From positions 1 to 35,097 of the forward strand of contig JAMOBI010000077.1 of NCBI GenBank assembly GCA_039908105.1: DNA of 35,097 nucleotides. The letters are read 5' to 3'. Origin of the DNA: Magnetaquiglobus sp039908105 (lineage in GTDB: Bacteria > Pseudomonadota > Magnetococcia > Magnetococcales > Magnetaquicoccaceae). The notes beneath the pieces are model-generated. The model searched no databases, was not told where the DNA came from, and worked only from the letters and a program-made list of their open reading frames with translations. Position 1 is the first letter of the stretch, and every line of letters begins with the position of its first letter. Both the position numbers and the translations under genes were made by a program. Below, piece by piece: positions 33,842-35,097 of this stretch.

Positions 33842-34806
33842 ATCGGGTTGACAAGGTCGCGGTCTGCTCACGCTCATTTTCGCGTCATCCAATCTTGCGT
33901 GCTGAGCTGCTCGCACGCTATGAACAGGTCACCTTCAACGACTCTGGACGCCAGATGGAGGGCGAGGCATTGATCGCCTTCCTGAGTGGTCACGACAAGG
34001 CGATCACCGCTCTTGAACGGATCAATGATTCCGTGCTGTCCCGTTTACCCGCACTGCGGGTCGTCAGCAAGTACGGTGTCGGTCTTGACATGATCGACAT
34101 GGAAGCCATGCGTCAATACGGGAAGCATTTGGGGTGGACCAGTGGCGTAAACCGCCGGTCGGTTTCGGAGTTGGTGATCGCCTTCGCAGTGACGCTGCTA
34201 AGATATGTACCTGCGGCGCAGCGCGAGGTACTCAGCGGAACCTGGCGACAGCATGTCGGTGGCTTGCTTTCCGGACGCACGGTTGGTATCATTGGATGTG
34301 GTCACATCGGCAAGGATCTGGTCGAACTGCTGCAGCCTTGGGGATGTCGTCTTCTGGCGAATGATATTCTCGATTTTCCGGAGTTCTATGACCGTTTCAA
34401 GGTCGAACCGGTTGCTCTCGAAACCTTGCTCGCCGACTCGGACATCATCACCCTGCACGTCCCACTGGACGATTCGACTCGCAACATGCTCTCGGCAGAG
34501 CGTTTACGCCGCATGAAACCAAGCGCAATCCTGATCAATGCTGCCCGCGGTGGACTGGTCGATGAGTTGGAACTCAAAATCATGCTGCGCGAGAAGAGCC
34601 TGGCCGCAGCGGCATTCGATGTCTTTGCCATTGAGCCCCCAGAGGATATCGAACTGTTGAACCTGCCGAATTTCCTGGTAACACCACACATCGGAGGCAG
34701 CGCGGAAGAGGCCATTCTCGCGATGGGACGTGCGGCCATTCACGGATTGGATGAACATGCACTGCCGATGAATGCTGCCGCAGGCGCGGCATCTGAGACC
34801 CGGTAA
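33838..34806 (+). CDS. D-isomer-specific 2-hydroxyacid dehydrogenase (SerA-like)
   Basis: The 322-residue protein has the SerA-type fold: NAD-binding GIIGCGHIGKDL (GxGxxG from Gly153), catalytic Arg237 in INAARGGLVDE, Glu266 in DVFAIEPPED and His284 in VTPHIGGS. It lacks the C-terminal ACT domain of full phosphoglycerate dehydrogenases. It would interconvert a 2-hydroxy acid and a 2-keto acid; in this cluster that may be a sugar acid used or made by the aldolase. AGGAG precedes the ATG, which overlaps the cyclase stop as ATGA. It is the last gene of the cluster. Confidence 0.88.
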   Translation: MNRVDKVAVCSRSFSRHPILRAELLARYEQVTFNDSGRQMEGEALIAFLSGHDKAITALERINDSVLSRLPALRVVSKYGVGLDMIDMEAMRQYGKHLGWTSGVNRRSVSELVIAFAVTLLRYVPAAQREVLSGTWRQHVGGLLSGRTVGIIGCGHIGKDLVELLQPWGCRLLANDILDFPEFYDRFKVEPVALETLLADSDIITLHVPLDDSTRNMLSAERLRRMKPSAILINAARGGLVDELELKIMLREKSLAAAAFDVFAIEPPEDIELLNLPNFLVTPHIGGSAEEAILAMGRAAIHGLDEHALPMNAAAGAASETR

Positions 34807-34817
34807 TCTTGATAGCC

Positions 34818-34839
34818 AAACCGCACCTGGTTTTGGATG
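34818..34839 (+). repeat. Solo end of the dispersed repeat, copy F
   Basis: AAACCGCACCTGGTTTTGGATG, 11 nt after the dehydrogenase stop, matches the terminal repeats of the family, being closest to the complement of the right end. The element body is absent; sequence of a different type follows. Confidence 0.6.
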
Positions 34840-34873
34840 TACTGACGTTTCACCGTTTTTTGGTTGTTTTGGG

Positions 34874-35097
34874 TTACGCGGCCAAGTTGAGCGATGCTGC
34901 TGTCAGCCATTTTCGCACGGGATTCTGTGGGACAGGGAAAACCCGTGCAAAATCCTCCGACAGAATGGCTTCGGCGACCCTTCGTCGGACATCAGAGAAG
35001 GCAAAACTGTCGCGTCCTTTGATGGCATGGCGTCGTTGGGGAATGTCGGCCAGCTTGGCAGCGTAAATCCAGGCCAGAGACATGGCCATCATGCAGA
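34874..35097 (-). CDS. Partial reading frame at the window edge, possible transposase C-terminus
   Basis: A minus-strand frame enters from beyond the right edge and ends at 34874. The visible part, about 73 residues (AMSLAWIYAAKLADIPQRRH, AIKGRDSFAFSDVRRRVAEAI, ARVFPVPQNPVRKWLTA), is basic and resembles the tail of IS4-type transposases, where a hydrophobic helix is followed by a basic IKxxGR-like segment. I cannot confirm this from a fragment. The adjacent solo repeat end makes a mobile-element remnant plausible. Confidence 0.4.
   Translation of the reverse strand, partial: CMMAMSLAWIYAAKLADIPQRRHAIKGRDSFAFSDVRRRVAEAILSEDFARVFPVPQNPVRKWLTAASLNLAA

Overview
The window is GC-rich DNA from a Gram-negative bacterium: a Tol envelope system, RuvABC, a methylmalonyl-CoA pathway and a surface-sugar cluster with a CMP-sugar synthetase. 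The gene families look proteobacterial, perhaps alphaproteobacterial or Magnetococcales-like. There is no rRNA or other decisive marker, so taxonomy stays an inference. I recognise no tRNA, rRNA or CRISPR array.

Layout. (1) 1-2.7 kb, minus strand: molybdenum cofactor genes, moeA and a MoaE-MoaB fusion with a histidine-rich linker. (2) 2.8-5.2 kb: a divergent membrane protein with a CHASE2 sensor and a kinase-like domain that lacks its catalytic residues. (3) 5.6-17.7 kb: a propionyl-CoA island containing methylmalonyl-CoA mutase, its chaperone MeaB, pccB, a broken pccA, methylmalonyl-CoA epimerase, an acetyl-CoA acetyltransferase, an AcuI-type acryloyl-CoA reductase and propionyl-CoA synthetase. 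Together these would carry propionate or acrylate to succinyl-CoA, but pccA as read here has an internal deletion and frameshift. (4) 18.4-24.0 kb: yebC-ruvC-ruvA-ruvB-ybgC-tolQ-tolR-tolA, tightly packed with stop/start overlaps. TolA has an unusual Pro/Glu/Lys spacer, and tolB and pal do not follow. (5) 24.4-34.8 kb: a surface-sugar cluster with aminotransferase, lactonase-like protein, ABC flippase-like exporter, HpaI-type aldolase, KdsB-like CMP-sugar synthetase, zinc-ribbon methyltransferase, Gfo/Idh/MocA oxidoreductase, damaged SIS isomerase, SDR, dehydroquinate-synthase-like cyclase and 2-hydroxyacid dehydrogenase. (6) The right edge: a partial minus-strand reading frame, possibly a transposase remnant.

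Two patterns cross these regions. First, a dispersed repeat of about 250 bp with imperfect terminal inverted repeats and three internal hairpins occurs as three complete copies, one long 3'-truncated copy, one doubled copy and one solo end. It almost always begins within a few bases of a stop codon and in the same orientation as the gene before it. One of its hairpins shows paired base changes between copies. Second, short internal losses of conserved sequence occur in pccA (once) and in the SIS isomerase (twice). These are either real decay or assembly faults.

The best candidates for undescribed biology are the structured 3'-end repeat family, the sugar pathway that pairs a pyruvate aldolase with a CMP-ulosonate synthetase and a sugar cyclase, and the His-linker MoaE-MoaB fusion.
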